From assembly GCA_963170055.1 (NCBI GenBank), contig CAUJGJ010000432.1, positions 271,201 through 335,200 on the forward strand: a stretch of 64,000 nt of DNA. The letters are read 5' to 3'. Every line of letters starts with the position of its first letter. Positions within the stretch are counted from its first letter, which is position 1. The position numbers and the translations under genes were made by a program. The notes under the pieces were generated by a model. That model did not search any database. It was not told where the DNA came from and saw only the letters and a program-made list of their open reading frames with translations. Shown here piece by piece: positions 15,791-31,799 of this stretch. The DNA is from Halisarca cf. caerulea (taxonomy: Eukaryota; Porifera; Demospongiae; Chondrillida; Halisarcidae).

Positions 15791-18700
15791 AGTTTCTTAA
15801 CTACTGTGGGCGTATTTGTGTAATGTTGGATATGCTGGTGCTAATACCAGTATTTGGCACTAGCACCACGCACATTCCCAGTGGACACACATGAAGTTTC
15901 TGAAGTGCTGTGGGCGTATTTGTGTAGTGTTGGATATGCTGGTGCTAATACCAATATATGGCACTAGCACCACGCACATTCCCAGTGGACACACATGAAG
16001 TTTCTTAACAACTGTGGGCGTATTTGTGTAATGTTGGATATGCTGGTGCTAATACCAGTATTTGGCACTAGCACCACGCACAATCCCAGTGGACACACAT
16101 GAAGTTTCTGAAGTGCTGTGGGCGTATTTGTGCGGTGTTGGATATGCTGGTGCTAATACCAATATTTGGCACTAGAACCAAGCACATTCCCAGTGGACAC
16201 ACATGAAGTTTGTTAACTACTGTGGGCGTATTTGTGTAATGTTGGAATTGCTGGTGCTAATACCAATATTTGGCACTAGTACCACGCACATTCCCAGTGG
16301 ACACACATGACCTTTCTAAAGTTCTATGGGCGTATTTGTGTAGTGTTGGATATGCAGGTGCTAATGCCAATATTTGGCACTAGCACCACGCACATTCCCA
16401 GTGGACACACATGAAGTTTCTTGACTACTGTTGGCGTATTTGTGTAATGTTGGATATGCTGGTGCTAATACCAATATTTGGCACTAGCACCACGCACATT
16501 CCCAGTGGACACACATGACCTTTCTGAAGTGCTGTGGGCGTATTTGTGTAGTGTTGGATATGCTGGTGCTAATACCAATATTTGGCACTAGCACCACGCA
16601 CATTCCCAGTGGACACACATGAAGTTTCTTAACTACTGTGGGCGTATTTGTTTAATGTTGTATATGCTGGTGCTAATACCAATATTTGGCACTAGCACCA
16701 CGCACATTCCCAGTGGACACACATGACCTTTCTAAAGTTCTGTGGGCGTATTTGTGTAGTGTTGGATATGCTGGTGCTAATACCAATATTTGGCACTAGC
16801 ACCACGCACATTCCCAGTGGAAACACATGAAGTTTCTTATCTACTGTGGGCGTATTTGTGTAATGTTGGATATGCTGGTGCTAATACCAATATTTGGCAC
16901 TAGCACCACGCACATTCCCAGTGGACACACATGAAGTTTCTTAACTACTGTGGGCGTATTTGTGTAATGTTGGATATGCTGGTGCTAATACCAATATTTG
17001 GCACTAGCACCACGCACATTCCCAGTGGACACACATGACCTTTCTTAAGTGCTGTGGGCGTATTTGTGCAGAGTTGGATATGCTGGTGCTAATACCAATA
17101 TTTGGCACTAGCACCACGCATATTCCCAGTGGACACACATGACCTTTCTGAAGTGCTGTGGGCGTATTTGTGTAGTGTTGGATATGCTGGTGCTAATACC
17201 AATATTTGGCACTAGCACCACGTACATTTCCAGTGGACACACGAAGTTTCTGAAGTGCTGTGGGCGTATTTGTGTAGTGTTGGATATGCTGGTGCTAATA
17301 CCAATATTTGGCACTAGCACCACGCATATTCCCAGTGGACACACATGACCTTTCTGAAGTGCTGTGGGCGTATTTGTGTAGTGTTGGATATGCTGGTGCT
17401 AATACCAATATTTGGCACTAGCACCACGTACATTTCCAGTGGACACACGAAGTTTCTGAAGTGCTGTGGGCGTATTTGTGTAGTGTTGGATATGCTGGTG
17501 CTAATACCAATATTTGGCACTAGCACCACGCACATTCCCAGTGGACACACATGACCTTTCTAAAGTTCTGTGGGCGTATTTGTGTAGTGTTGGATATGCT
17601 GGTGCTAATACCAATATTTGGCACTAGCACCACGCACATTTCCAGTGGACACACATGAAGTTTCCGTAGTGGTGTGGGCGTATTTGTGTAGTGTTGGATA
17701 TGCTGGTGCTAATACCAATATTTGGCACTAGCACCACGCACATTCTCAGTGGACACACATGAAGTTTCTTAACTACTGTGGGCGTATTTGTGTAATGTTG
17801 TATATGCTGGTGCTAATACCAATATTTGGCACTAGCACCACGCACATTCTCAGTGGACACACATGAAGTTTCTTAACTACTGTGGGCGTATTTGTGTAAT
17901 GTTGGATATGCTGGTGCTAATACCAATATTTGGCACTAGCACCACGCACATTCCCAGTGGACACACATGACCTTTCTAAAGTTCTATGGGCGTATTTGTG
18001 TAGTGTTGGATATGCAGGTGCTAATGCCAATATTTGGCACTAGCACCACGCACATTCCCAGTGGACACACATGAAGTTTCTTGACTACTGTGGGCGTATT
18101 TGTGTAATGTTGGATATGCTGGTGCTAATACCAATATTTGGCACTAGCACCACGCACATTCCCAGTGGACACACATGAAGTTTCTGAAGTGCTGTGGGCG
18201 TATTTGTGTAGTGTTGGATATGCTGGTGCTAATACCAATATTTGGCACTAGCACCACGCACATTCCCAGTGGACACACATGAAGTTTCTTAACTACTGTG
18301 GGCGTATTTGTTTAATGTTGTATATGCTGGTGCTAATACCAATATTTGGCACTAGCACCACGCACATTCCCAGTGGACACACATGACCTTTCTAAAGTTC
18401 TGTGGGCGTATTTGTGTAGTGTTGGATATGCTGGTGCTAATACCAATATTTGGCACTAGCACCACGCACATTCCCAGTGGAAACACATGAAGTTTCTTAT
18501 CTACTGTGGGCGTATTTGTGTAATGTTGGATATGCTGGTGCTAATACCAATATTTGGCACTAGCACCACGCACATTCCCAGTGGACACACATGAAGTTTC
18601 TTAACTACTGTGGGCGTATTTGTGTAATGTTGGATATGCTGGTGCTAATACCAATATTTGGCACTAGCACCACGCACATTCCCAGTGGACACACATGACC

Positions 18701-19479
18701 TTTCTTAAGTGCTGTGGGCGTATTTGTGTAGTGTTGGATATGCTGGTGCTAATACCAATATTTGGCACTAGCACCACGCATATTCCCAGTGGACACACAT
18801 GACCTTTCTGAAGTGCTGTGGGCGTATTTGTGTAGTGTTGGATATGCTGGTGCTAATACCAATATTTGGCACTACCACCACGTACATTTCCAGTGGACAC
18901 ACGAAGTTTCTGAAGTGCTGTGGGCGTATTTGTGTAGTGTTGGATATGCTGGTGCTAATACCAATATTTGGCACTAGCACCACGCACATTCCCAGTGGAC
19001 ACACATGAAGTTTCTTAACTACTGTGGGCGTATTTGTGTAATGTTGGATATGCTGGTGCTAATACCAATATTTGGCACTAGCACCACGCACATTCCCAGT
19101 GGACACACATGACCTTTCTAAAGTTCTGTGGGCGTATTTGTGTAGTGTTGGATATGCTGGTGCTAATACCAATATTTGGCACTAGCACCACGCACATTCC
19201 CAGTGGAAACACGTGAAGTTTCTTAACTACTGTGGGCGTATTTGTGTAATGTTCGATATGCTGGTGCTAATACCAATATTTGGCACTAGCACCACGCACA
19301 TTCCCAGTGGACAAACATGCAGTTTCTGAAGTGCTGTGGGCGTATTTGTGTAGTGTTGGATATGCTGGTGCTAATACCAATATTTGGCATTAGCACCACG
19401 CACATTCCCAGTGGACACACATGAAGTTTCTTAACTACTGTGGGCGTATTTGTGTAATGTTGGATATGCTGGTGCTAAT

Positions 19480-21260
19480 ACCAGTATTTGGCACTAGCAC
19501 CACGCACATTCCCAGTGGACACACATGAAGTTTCTGAAGTGCTGTGGGCGTATTTGTGTAGTGTTGGATATGCTGGTGCTAATACCAATATATGGCACTA
19601 GCACCACGCACATTCCCAGTGGACACACATGAAGTTTCTTAACAACTGTGGGCGTATTTGTGTAATGTTGGATATGCTGGTGCTAATACCAGTATTTGGC
19701 ACTAGCACCACGCACAATCCCAGTGGACACACATGAAGTTTCTGAAGTGCTGTGGGCGTATTTGTGCGGTGTTGGATATGCTGGTGCTAATACCAATATT
19801 TGGCACTAGCACCAAGCACATTCCCAGTGGACACACATGAAGTTTCTTAACTACTGTGGGCGTATTTGTGTAATGTTGGATATGCTGGTGCTAATACCAA
19901 TATTTGGCATTAGCACCACGCACATTCCCAGTGGACACACATGAAGTTTCTTAACTACTGTGGGCGTATTTGTGTAATGTTGGATATGCTGGTGCTAATA
20001 CCAGTATTTGGCACTAGCACCACGCACATTCTCAGTGGACACACATGAAGTTTCTTAACTACTGTGGGCGTATTTGTGTAATGTTGGATATGCTGGTGCT
20101 AATACCAATATTTGGCATTAGCACCACGCACATTCCCAGTGGACACACATGAAGTTTCTTAACTACTGTGGGCGTATTTGTGTAATGTTGGATATGCTGG
20201 TGCTAATACCAGTATTTGGCACTAGCACCACGCACATTCCCAGTGGACACACATGAAGTTTCTGAAGTGCTGTGGGCGTATTTGTGTAGTGTTGGATATG
20301 CTGGTGCTAATACCAATATATGGCACTAGCACCACGCACATTCCCAGTGGACACACATGAAGTTTCTTAACAACTGTGGGCGTATTTGTGTAATGTTGGA
20401 TATGCTGGTGCTAATACCAGTATTTGGCACTAGCACCACGCACAATCCCAGTGGACACACATGAAGTTTCTGAAGTGCTGTGGGCGTATTTGTGCGGTGT
20501 TGGATATGCTGGTGCTAATACCAATATTTGGCACTAGCACCAAGCACATTCCCAGTGGACACACATGAAGTTTGTTAACTACTGTGGGCGTATTTGTGTA
20601 ATGTTGGATATGCTGGTGCTAATACCAATATTTGGCATTAGCACCACGCACATTCCCAGTGGACACACATGAAGTTTCTTAACTACTGTGGGCGTATTTG
20701 TGTAATGTTGGATATGCTGGTGCTAATACCAGTATTTGGCACTAGCACCACGCACATTCTCAGTGGACACACATGAAGTTTCTTAACTACTGTGGGCGTA
20801 TATTGTGTAATGTTGGATATGGTGGTGCTAATACCAATATTTGGCATTAGCACCACGCACATTCCCAGTGGACACACATGAAGTTTCTTAACTACTGTGG
20901 GCGTATTTGTGTAATGTTGGATATGCTGGTGCTAATACCAGTATTTGGCACTAGCACCACGCACATTCCCAGTGGACACATATGAAGTTTCTGAAGTGCT
21001 GTGGGCGTATTTGTGTAGTGTTGGATATGCTGGTGCTAATACCAATATATGGCACTAGCACCACGCACATTCCCAGTGGACACACATGAAGTTTCTTAAC
21101 AACTGTGGGCGTATTTGTGTAATGTTGGATATGCTGGTGCTAATACCAGTATTTGGCACTAGCACCACGCACAATCCCAGTGGACACACATGAAGTTTCT
21201 GAAGTGCTGTGGGCGTATTTGTGCGGTGTTGGATATGCTGGTGCTAATACCAATATTTGG
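19480..21260. repeat. sat1 7-mer higher-order repeat (728 bp)
   Basis: The variant CAATATATGG lies at 19586, 20314 and 21043 (728 and 729 bp apart). It is followed each time by monomers with AACAACTG, CACAATCCC and GTGCGGTG. The extra base comes from TATTGTGTAA at about 20802. An earlier single copy of the same variant series is near 15952. Confidence 0.85.
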
Positions 21261-24200
21261 CACTAGCACCACGCACATTCCCAGTGGACACACATGAAGT
21301 TTCTGAAGTGCTGTGGGCGTATTTGTGTAGTGTTGGATATGCTGGTGCTAATACCAATATTTGGCACTAGCACCACGCACATTCCCAGTGGACACACATG
21401 ACCTTTCTGAAGTGCTGTGGGCGTATTTGTGTAGTGTTGGATATGCTGGTGCTAATACCAATATTTGGCACTAGCACCACGCACATTTCCAGTGGACACA
21501 CATGAAGTTTCTGAAGTGCTGTGGGCGTATTTGTGTAGTGTTGGATATGCTGGTGCTAATACCAATATTTGGCACTAGCACAACGCACATTCTCAGTGGA
21601 CACACATGAAGTTTCTTAACTACTGTGGGCGTATTTGTGTAATGTTGTATATGCTGGTGCTAATACCAATATTTGGCACTAGCACCACGCACATTCTCAG
21701 TGGACACACATGAAGTTTCTTAACTACTGTGGGCGTATTTGTGTAATGTTGGATATGCTGGTGCTAATACCAATATTTGGCACTAGCACCACGCACATTC
21801 CCAGTGGACACACATGACCTTTCTAAAGTTCTATGGGCGTATTTGTGTAGTGTTTGATATGCAGGTGCTAATGCCAATATTTGGCACTAGCACCACGCAC
21901 ATTCCCAGTGGACACACATGAAGTTTCTTAACTACTGTGGGCGTATTTGTGTAATGTTGGATATGCTGGTGCTAATACCAATATTTGGCACTAGCACCAC
22001 GCACATTCCCAGTGGACACACATGACCTTTCTGAAGTGCTGTGGGCGTATTTGTGTAGTGTTGGATATGCTGGTGCTAATACCAATATTTGGCACTAGCA
22101 CCACGCACATTCCCAGTGGACACACATGAAGTTTCTTAACTACTGTGGGCGTATTTGTTTAATGTTGTATATGCTGGTGCTAATACCAATATTTGGCACT
22201 AGCACCACGCACATTCCCAGTGGACACACATGACCTTTCTAAAGTTCTGTGGGCGTATTTGTGTAGTGTTGGATATGCTGGTGCTAATACCAATATTTGG
22301 CACTAGCACCACGCACATTCCCAGTGGAAACACATGAAGTTTCTTATCTACTGTGGGCGTATTTGTGTAATGTTGGATATGCTGGTGCTAATACCAATAT
22401 TTGGCACTAGCACCACGCACATTTCCAGTGGACACACATGAAGTTTCTTAACTACTGTGGGCGTATTTGTGTAATGTTGGATATGCTGGTGCTAATACCA
22501 ATATTTGGCACTAGCACCACGCACATTCCCAGTGGACACACATGACCTTTCTAAAGTTCTGTGGGCGTATTTGTGTAGTGTTGGATATGCTGGTGCTAAT
22601 ACCAATATTTGGCACTAGCACCACGCACATTCCCAGTGGAAACACGTGAAGTTTCTGAAGTGCTGTGGGCGTATTTGTGTCATGTTGGATATGCTGGTGC
22701 TAATACCAATATTTGGCACTAGCACCAAGCACATTCCCAGTGGACACACATGAAGTTTGTTAACTACTGTGGGCGTATTTGTGTAATGTTGGATATGCTG
22801 GTGCTAATACCAATATTTGGCACTAGCACCACGCACATTCCCAGTGGACACACATGAAGTTTCTTAACTACTGTGGGCGTATTTGTGTAATGTTGGATAT
22901 GCTGGTGCTAATACCAATATTTGGCACTAGCACCACGCACATTCCCAGTGGACACACATGAAGTTTCTGAAGTGCTGTGGGCGTATTTGTGTAGTGTTGG
23001 ATATGCTGGTGCTAATACCAATATTTGGCACTAGCACCACGCACATTCCCAGTGGACACACATGACCTTTCTGAAGTGCTGTGGGCGTATTTGTGTAGTG
23101 TTGGATATGCTGGTGCTAATACCAATATTTGGCACTAGCACCACGCACATTTCCAGTGGACACACATGAAGTTTCTGAAGTGCTGTGGGCGTATTTGTGT
23201 AGTGTTGGATATGCTGGTGCTAATACCAATATTTGGCACTAGCACCACGCACATTCCCAGTGGACACACATGAAGTTTCTTAACTACTGTGGGCGTATTT
23301 GTGTAGTGTTGGATATGCTGGTGCTAATACCAATATTTGGCACTAGCACCACGCACATTCCCAGTGGAAACACATGAAGTTTCTTATCTACTGTGGGCGT
23401 ATTTGTGTAATGTTGGATATGCTGGTGCTAATACCAATATTTGGCACTAGCACCACGCACATTCCCAGTGGACACACATGAAGTTTCTTAACTACTGTGG
23501 GCGTATTTGTGTAATGTTGGATATGCTGGTGCTAATACCAATATTTGGCACTAGCACCACGCACATTCCCAGTGGACACACATGACCTTTCTAAAGTTCT
23601 GTGGGCGTATTTGTGTAGTGTTGGATATGCTGGTGCTAATACCAATATTTGGCACTAGCACCACGCACATTCCCAGTGGAAACACGTGAAGTTTCTGAAG
23701 TGCTGTGGGCGTATTTGTGTAATGTTGGATATGCTGGTGCTAATACCAATATTTGGCACTAGCACCAAGCACATTCCCAGTGGACACACATGAAGTTTCT
23801 TAACTACTGTGGGCGTATTTGTGTAATGTTGGATATGCTGGTGCTAATACCAATATTTGGCACTAGCACCACGCACATTCCCAGTGGACACACATGAAGT
23901 TTCTTAACTACTGTGGGCGTATTTGTGTAATGTTGGATATGCTGGTGCTAATACCAATATTTGGCACTAGCACCACGCACATTCCCAGTGGACACACATG
24001 AAGTTTCTGAAGTGCTGTGGGCGTATTTGTGTAGTGTTGGATATGCTGGTGCTAATACCAATATTTGGCACTAGCACCACGCACATTCCCAGTGGACACA
24101 CATGACCTTTCTGAAGTGCTGTGGGCGTATTTGTGTAGTGTTGGATATGCTGGTGCTAATACCAATATTTGGCACTAGCACCACGCACATTTCCAGTGGA

Positions 24201-27200
24201 CACACATGAAGTTTCTGAAGTGCTGTGGGCGTATTTGTGTAGTGTTGGATATGCTGGTGCTAATACCAATATTTGGCACTAGCACCACGCACATTCTCAG
24301 TGGACACACATGAAGTTTCTTAACTACTGTGGGCGTATTTGTGTAATGTTGTATATGCTGGTGCTAATACCAATATTTGGCACTAGCACCACGCACATTC
24401 TCAGTGGACACACATGAAGTTTCTTAACTACTGTGGGCGTATTTGTGTAATGTTGGATTTGCTGGTGCTAATACCAATATTTGGCACTAGCACCACGCAC
24501 ATTCCCAGTGGACACACATGACCTTTCTAAAGTTCTATGGGCGTATTTGTGTAGTGTTTGATATGCAGGTGCTAATGCCAATATTTTGCACTAGCACCAC
24601 GCATATTCCCAGTGGACACACATGAAGTTTCTTAACTACTGTGGGCGTATTTGTGTAATGTTGGATATGCTGGTGCTAATACCAATATTTGGCACTAGCA
24701 CCACGCACATTCCCAGTGGACACACATGACCTTTCTGAAGTGCTGTGGGCGTATTTGTGTAGTGTTGGATATGCTGGTGCTAATACCAATATTTGGCACT
24801 AGCACCACGCACATTCCCAGTGGACACACATGAAGTTTCTTAACTACTGTGGGCGTATTTGTTTAATGTTGTATATGCTGGTGCTAATACCAATATTTGG
24901 CACTAGCACCACGCACATTCCCAGTGGACACACATGACCTTTCTAAAGTTCTGTGGGCGTATTTGTGTAGTGTTGGATATGCTGGTGCTAATACCAATAT
25001 TTGGCACTAGCACCACGCACATTCCCAGTGGAAACACATGAAGTTTCTTATCTACTGTGGGCGTATTTGTGTAATGTTGGATATGCTGGTGCTAATACCA
25101 ATATTTGGCACTAGCACCACGCACATTCCCAGTGGACACACATGAAGTTTCTTAACTACTGTGGGCGTATTTGTGTAATGTTGGATATGCTGGTGCTAAT
25201 ACCAATATTTGGCACTAGCACCACGCACATTCCCAGTGGACACACATGACCTTTCTAAAGTTCTGTGGGCGTATTTGTGTAGTGTTGGATATGCTGGTGC
25301 TAATACCAATATTTGGCACTAGCACCACGCACATTCCCAGTGGAAACACGTGAAGTTTCTTAACTACTGTGGGCGTATTTGTGTAATGTTCGATATGCTG
25401 GTGCTAATACCAATATTTGGCACTAGCACCACGCACATTCCCAGTGGACAAACATGCAGTTTCTGAAGTTCTGTGGGCGTATTTGTGTAGTGTTGGATAT
25501 GCTGGTGCTAATACCAATATTTGGCACTAGCACCACGCACATTCCCAGTGGACACACATGACCTTTCTGAAGTGCTGTGGGCGTATTTGTGTAGTGTTGG
25601 ATATGCTGGTGCTAATACCAATATTTGGCACTAGCACCACGCACATTCCCAGTGGACACACATGAAGTTTCTTAACTACTGTTGGCGTATTTGTGTAATG
25701 TTGGATATGCTGGTGCTAATACCAATATTTGGCACTAGCACCACGCACATTCCCAGTGGACACACATGAAGTTTCTGAAGTGCTGTGGGCGTATTTGTGT
25801 AGTGTTGGATATGCTGGTGCTAATACCAATATTTGGCATTAGCACCACGCACATTCCCAGTGGACACACATGAAGTTTCTTAACTACTGTGGGCGTGTTT
25901 GTGTAATGTTGGATATGCTGGTGCTAATACCAGTATTTGGCACTAGCACCACGCACATTCCCAGTGGACACACATGAAGTTTCTGAAGTGCTGTGGGCGT
26001 ATTTGTGTAGTGTTGGATATGCTGGTGCTAATACCAATATTTGGCACTAGCACCAAGCACATTCCCAGTGGACACACATGAAGTTTCTGAAGTGCTGTGG
26101 GCGTATTTGTGTAGTGTTGGATATACTTCTGCTAATACCAATATTTGGCACTAGCACCACGCACATTCCCAGTGGACACACATGACCTTTCTGAAGTGCT
26201 GTTGGCGTATTTATGTTATGTTGGATATGCCGGTGCAAATACCAATATTTGGCACTAGCACCACGCACATTCCCAGTGGACACACATGAAGTTTCTGAAG
26301 TGCTGTGGGCGTATTTGTGTAGTGTTGGATATGCTGGTGCTAATACCAATATTTGGCACTAGCACCACGCACATTCCCAGTGGAAACACGTGAAGTTTCT
26401 GAAGTGCTGTGGGCGTATTTGTGTAATGTTGGATATGCTGGTGCTAATACCAATATTTGGCACTAGCACCAAGCACATTCCCAGTGGACACACATGAAGT
26501 TTGTTAACTACTGTGGGCGTATTTGTGTAATGTTGGATATGCTGGTGCTAATACCAATATTTGGCACTAGCACCACGCACATTCCCAGTGGACACACATG
26601 AAGTTTCTTAACTACTGTGGGCGTATTTGTGTAATGTTGGATATGCTGGTGCTAATACCAATATTTGGCACTAGCACCACGCACATTCCCAGTGGACACA
26701 CATGAAGTTTCTGAAGTGCTGTGGGCGTATTTGTGTAGTGTTGGATATGCTGGTGCTAATACCAATATTTGGCACTAGCACCACGCACATTCCCAGTGGA
26801 CACACATGACCTTTCTGAAGTGCTGTGGGCGTATTTGTGTAGTGTTGGATATGCTGGTGCTAATACCAATATTTGGCACTAGCACCACGCACATTTCCAG
26901 TGGACACACATGAAGTTTCTGAAGTGCTGTGGGCGTATTTGTGTAGTGTTGGATATGCTGGTGCTAATACCAATATTTGGCACTAGCACCACGCACATTC
27001 TCAGTGGACACACATGAAGTTTCTTAACTACTGTGGGCGTATTTGTGTAATGTTGTATATGCTGGTGCTAATACCAATATTTGGCACTAGCACCACGCAC
27101 ATTCTCAGTGGACACACATGAAGTTTCTTAACTACTGTGGGCGTATTTGTGTAATGTTGGATATGCTGGTGCTAATACCAATATTTGGCACTAGCACCAC

Positions 27201-29300
27201 GCACATTCCCAGTGGACACACATGACCTTTCTAAAGTTCTATGGGCGTATTTGTGTAGTGTTTGATATGCAGGTGCTAATGCCAATATTTTGCACTAGCA
27301 CCACGCATATTCCCAGTGGACACACATGAAGTTTCTTAACTACTGTGGGCGTATTTGTGTAATGTTGGATATGCTGGTGCTAATACCAATATTTGGCACT
27401 AGCACCACGCACATTCCCAGTGGACACACATGACCTTTCTGAAGTGCTGTGGGCGTATTTGTGTAGTGTTGGATATGCTGGCGCTAATACCAATATTTGG
27501 CACTAGCACCACGCACATTCCCAGTGGACACACATGAAGTTTCTTAACTACTGTGGGCGTATTTGTTTAATGTTGTATATGCTGGTGCTAATACCAATAT
27601 TTGGCACTAGCACCACGCACATTCCCAGTGGACACACATGACCTTTCTAAAGTTCTGTGGGCGTATTTGTGTAGTGTTGGATATGCTGGTGCTAATACCA
27701 ATATTTGGCACTAGCACCACGCACATTCCCAGTGGAAACACATGAAGTTTCTTATCTACTGTGGGCGTATTTGTGTAATGTTGGATATGCTGGTGCTAAT
27801 ACCAATATTTGGCACTAGCACCACGCACATTCCCAGTGGACACACATGAAGTTTCTTAACTACTGTGGGCGTATTTGTGTAATGTTGGATATGCTGGTGC
27901 TAATACCAATATTTGGCACTAGCACCACGCACATTCCCAGTGGACACACATGACCTTTCTAAAGTTCTGTGGGCGTATTTGTGTAGTGTTGGATATGCTG
28001 GTGCTAATACCAATATTTGGCACTAGCACCACGCACATTCCCAGTGGAAACACGTGAAGTTTCTTAACTACTGTGGGCGTATTTGTGTAATGTTCGATAT
28101 GCTGGTGCTAATACCAATATTTGGCACTAGCACCACGCACATTCCCAGTGGACAAACATGCAGTTTCTGAAGTTCTGTGGGCGTATTTGTGTAGTGTTGG
28201 ATATGCTGGTGCTAATACCAATATTTGGCACTAGCACCACGCACATTCCCAGTGGACACACATGACCTTTCTGAAGTGCTGTGGGCGTATTTGTGTAGTG
28301 TTGGATATGCTGGTGCTAATACCAATATTTGGCACTAGCACCACGCACATTCCCAGTGGACACACATGAAGTTTCTTAACTACTGTTGGCGTATTTGTGT
28401 AATGTTGGATATGCTGGTGCTAATACCAATATTTGGCACTAGCACCACGCACATTCCCAGTGGACACACATGAAGTTTCTGAAGTGCTGTGGGCGTATTT
28501 GTGTAGTGTTGGATATGCTGGTGCTAATACCAATATTTGGCATTAGCACCACGCACATTCCCAGTGGACACACATGAAGTTTCTTAACTACTGTGGGCGT
28601 GTTTGTGTAATGTTGGATATGCTGGTGCTAATACCAGTATTTGGCACTAGCACCACGCACATTCCCAGTGGACACACATGAAGTTTCTGAAGTGCTGTGG
28701 GCGTATTTGTGTAGTGTTGGATATGCTGGTGCTAATACCAATATTTGGCACTAGCACCACGCACATTCCCAGTGGACACACATGAAGTTTCTTAACAACT
28801 GTGGGCGTATTTGTGTAATGTTGGATATGCCGGTGCTAATACAAGTATTTGGCACTAGCACCACGCACAATCCCAGTGGACACACATTAAGTTTCTGAAG
28901 TGCTGTGGGCGTATTTGTGCGGTGTTGGATATGCTGGTGCTAATACCAATATTTGGCACTAGCACCAAGCACATTCCCAGTGGACACACATGAAGTTTCT
29001 GAAGTGCTGTGGGCGTATTTGTGTAGTGTTGGATATACTTCTGCTAATACCAATATTTGGCACTAGCACCACGCACATTCCCAGTGGACACACATGACCT
29101 TTCTGAAGTGCTGTTGGCGTATTTATGTTATGTTGGATATGCCGGTGCTAATACCAATATTTGGCACTAGCACCACGCACATTCCCAGTGGACACACATG
29201 AAGTTTCTGAAGTGCTGTGGGCGTATTTGTGTAGTGTTGGATATGCTGGTGCTAATACCATTATTTGGCACTAGCACCACGCACATTCCCAGTGGACACA
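21250..29300. repeat. sat1 26-mer higher-order repeat (2704 bp)
   Basis: The CTATGGG marker recurs at 21831, 24535 and 27239, exactly 2704 bp (26 x 104) apart. Surrounding variants recur in the same order, such as GTGTTTGATATGCAGG in all three copies and TTTTGCACTAG with GCATATTCC in the last two. Limits are approximate. Confidence 0.85.
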
Positions 29301-31799
29301 CATGAAGTTTCATAACTACTGTGGGCGTATTTGTGTAATGTTGGATATGCTGGTGCTAATACCAGTATTTAGCATTAGCACCACGCACATTCCCAGTGGA
29401 CACACATGAAGTTTATGAAGTTCTGTGGGCGTATTAGTGTAGTGTTGGATATGCTGGTGCTAATACCAATATTTGGCACTAGCACCACGCACATTCCCAG
29501 TAGACACACATGACCTTTCTGAAGTGCTGTGGGCGTATTTGTGTAGTGTTGAATATGCTGGTGCTAATACCAATATTTGGCACTAGAACCACGCACATTC
29601 CCAGTGGACACAGATGAAGTTTCTGAAGAGCTGTTGGCGTATTTGTGTAGTGTTGGATATGCTGGTGCTAATACCAATATTTGGCACTAGCACCACGCAC
29701 ATTCCCAGTGGACACACATGAAGTTTTTTATCTACTGTGGGCGTATTTGTGTAATGTTGGATATGCTGGTGCTAATACCAATATTTGGCACTAGCACCAC
29801 GCACATTCCCAGTGGACACACATGAAGTTTCTTAACTACTGTGGGCGTATTTGTGTAATGTTGGATATGCTGGTGCTAATACCAATATTTGGCACTAGCA
29901 CCACGCACATTCCCAGTGGACACACATGAAGTTTCGGAAGTGCTGTGGGCGTATTTGTGTAGTGTTGGATATGCTGGTGCTAATACCAATATTTGGCACT
30001 AGCACCACGCACATTCCCAGTGGACACACATGAAGTTTCTTAACTACTGTGGGCGTATTTGTGTAATGTTTTATATGCTTTTGCTAATACCAATATTTGG
30101 CACTAGCACCACGCACATTCCCAGTGGACACACATGAAGTTTCTTAACTACTGTAGGCGTATTTGTGTAATGTTGGATATGCTGGTGCTAATACCAGTAT
30201 TTGGCACTAGCACCACGCACATTCCCAGTGGACACACATGAAGTTTATGAAGTGCTGTTGGCGTATTTGTGTAGTGTTGGATATGCTGGTGCTAATACCA
30301 ATATTTGGCACTAGCACCACGCACATTCCCAGTGGACACACATGAAGTTTCTGAAGTGCTGTGGGCGTATTTGTGTAGTGTTGGATATACTGGTGCTAAT
30401 ACCAATATATGGCACTAGCACCACGCACATTCCCAGTGGACAAACATGAAGTTTCTTAACTACTGTGGGCGTATTTGTGTAATTTTGGATATGCTGGTGC
30501 TAATACCAGTATTTGGCACTAGCACTACGCACATTCCCAGTGGACACACATGAAGTTTATGAAGTGCTGTTGGCGTTTTTCTGTAGTGTTGGATATGCTG
30601 GTGCTAATACCAATATTTGGCACTAGCACCACGCACATTCCCAGTGGACACACATGAAGTTTCTGAAGTGCTGTGGGCGTATTTGTGTAGTGTTGGATAT
30701 ACTGGTGCTAATACCAATATATGGCACTAGCACCACGCACATTCCCAGTGGACACACATGAAGTTTCTTATCTACTGTGGGCGTATTTGTGTAATGTTGG
30801 ATATGCTGGTGCTAATACCAATATTTGGCACTAGCACCACGCACATTCCCAGTGGACACACATGAAGTTTCTTAACTACTGTGGGCGTATTTGTGTAATG
30901 TTGGATATGCTGGTGCTAATACCAATATTTGGCACTAGCACCACGCACATTCCCAGTGGACACACATGAAGTTTCGGAAGTGCTGTGGGCGTATTTGTGT
31001 AGTGTTGGATATGCTGGTGCTAATACCAATATTTGGCACTAGCACCACGCACATTCCCAGTGGACACACATGAAGTTTCTTAACTACTGTGGGCGTATTT
31101 GTGTAATGTTTTATATGCTTTTGCTAATACCAATATTTGGCACTAGCACCACGCACATTCCCAGTGGACACACATGAAGTTTCTTAACTACTGTAGGCGT
31201 ATTTGTGTAATGTTGGATATGCTGGTGCTAATACCAGTATTTGGCACTAGCACTACGCACATTCCCAGTGGACACACATGAAGTTTATGAAGTGCTGTTG
31301 GCGTTTTTCTGTAGTGTTGGATATGCTGGTGCTAATACCAATATTTGGCACTAGCACCACGCACATTCGCAGTGGACACACATGAAGTTTCTGAAGTGCT
31401 GTGGGCGTATTTGTGTAGTGTTGGATATACTGGTGCTAATACCAATATATGGCACTAGCACCACGCACATTCCCAGTGGACACACATGAAGTTTCTTAAC
31501 TACTGTGGGCGTATTTGTGTAATGTTGGATATGCTGGTGCTAATACCAGTATTTGGCACTAGCACCACGCACATTCCCAGTGGACACACATGACCTTTCT
31601 GAAGTGCTGTGGGCGTATTTGTGTAGTGTTGGATATGCTGGTGCTAATACCAATATTTGGCACTAGCACCACGCACATTCCCAGTGGACACACATGAAGT
31701 TTCTTAACTACTGTGGGCGTATTTGTGTAATGTTGGATATGCTGGTGCTAATACCAATATTTGGCACTAGCACCACGCACATTCCCAGTGGACACACAT

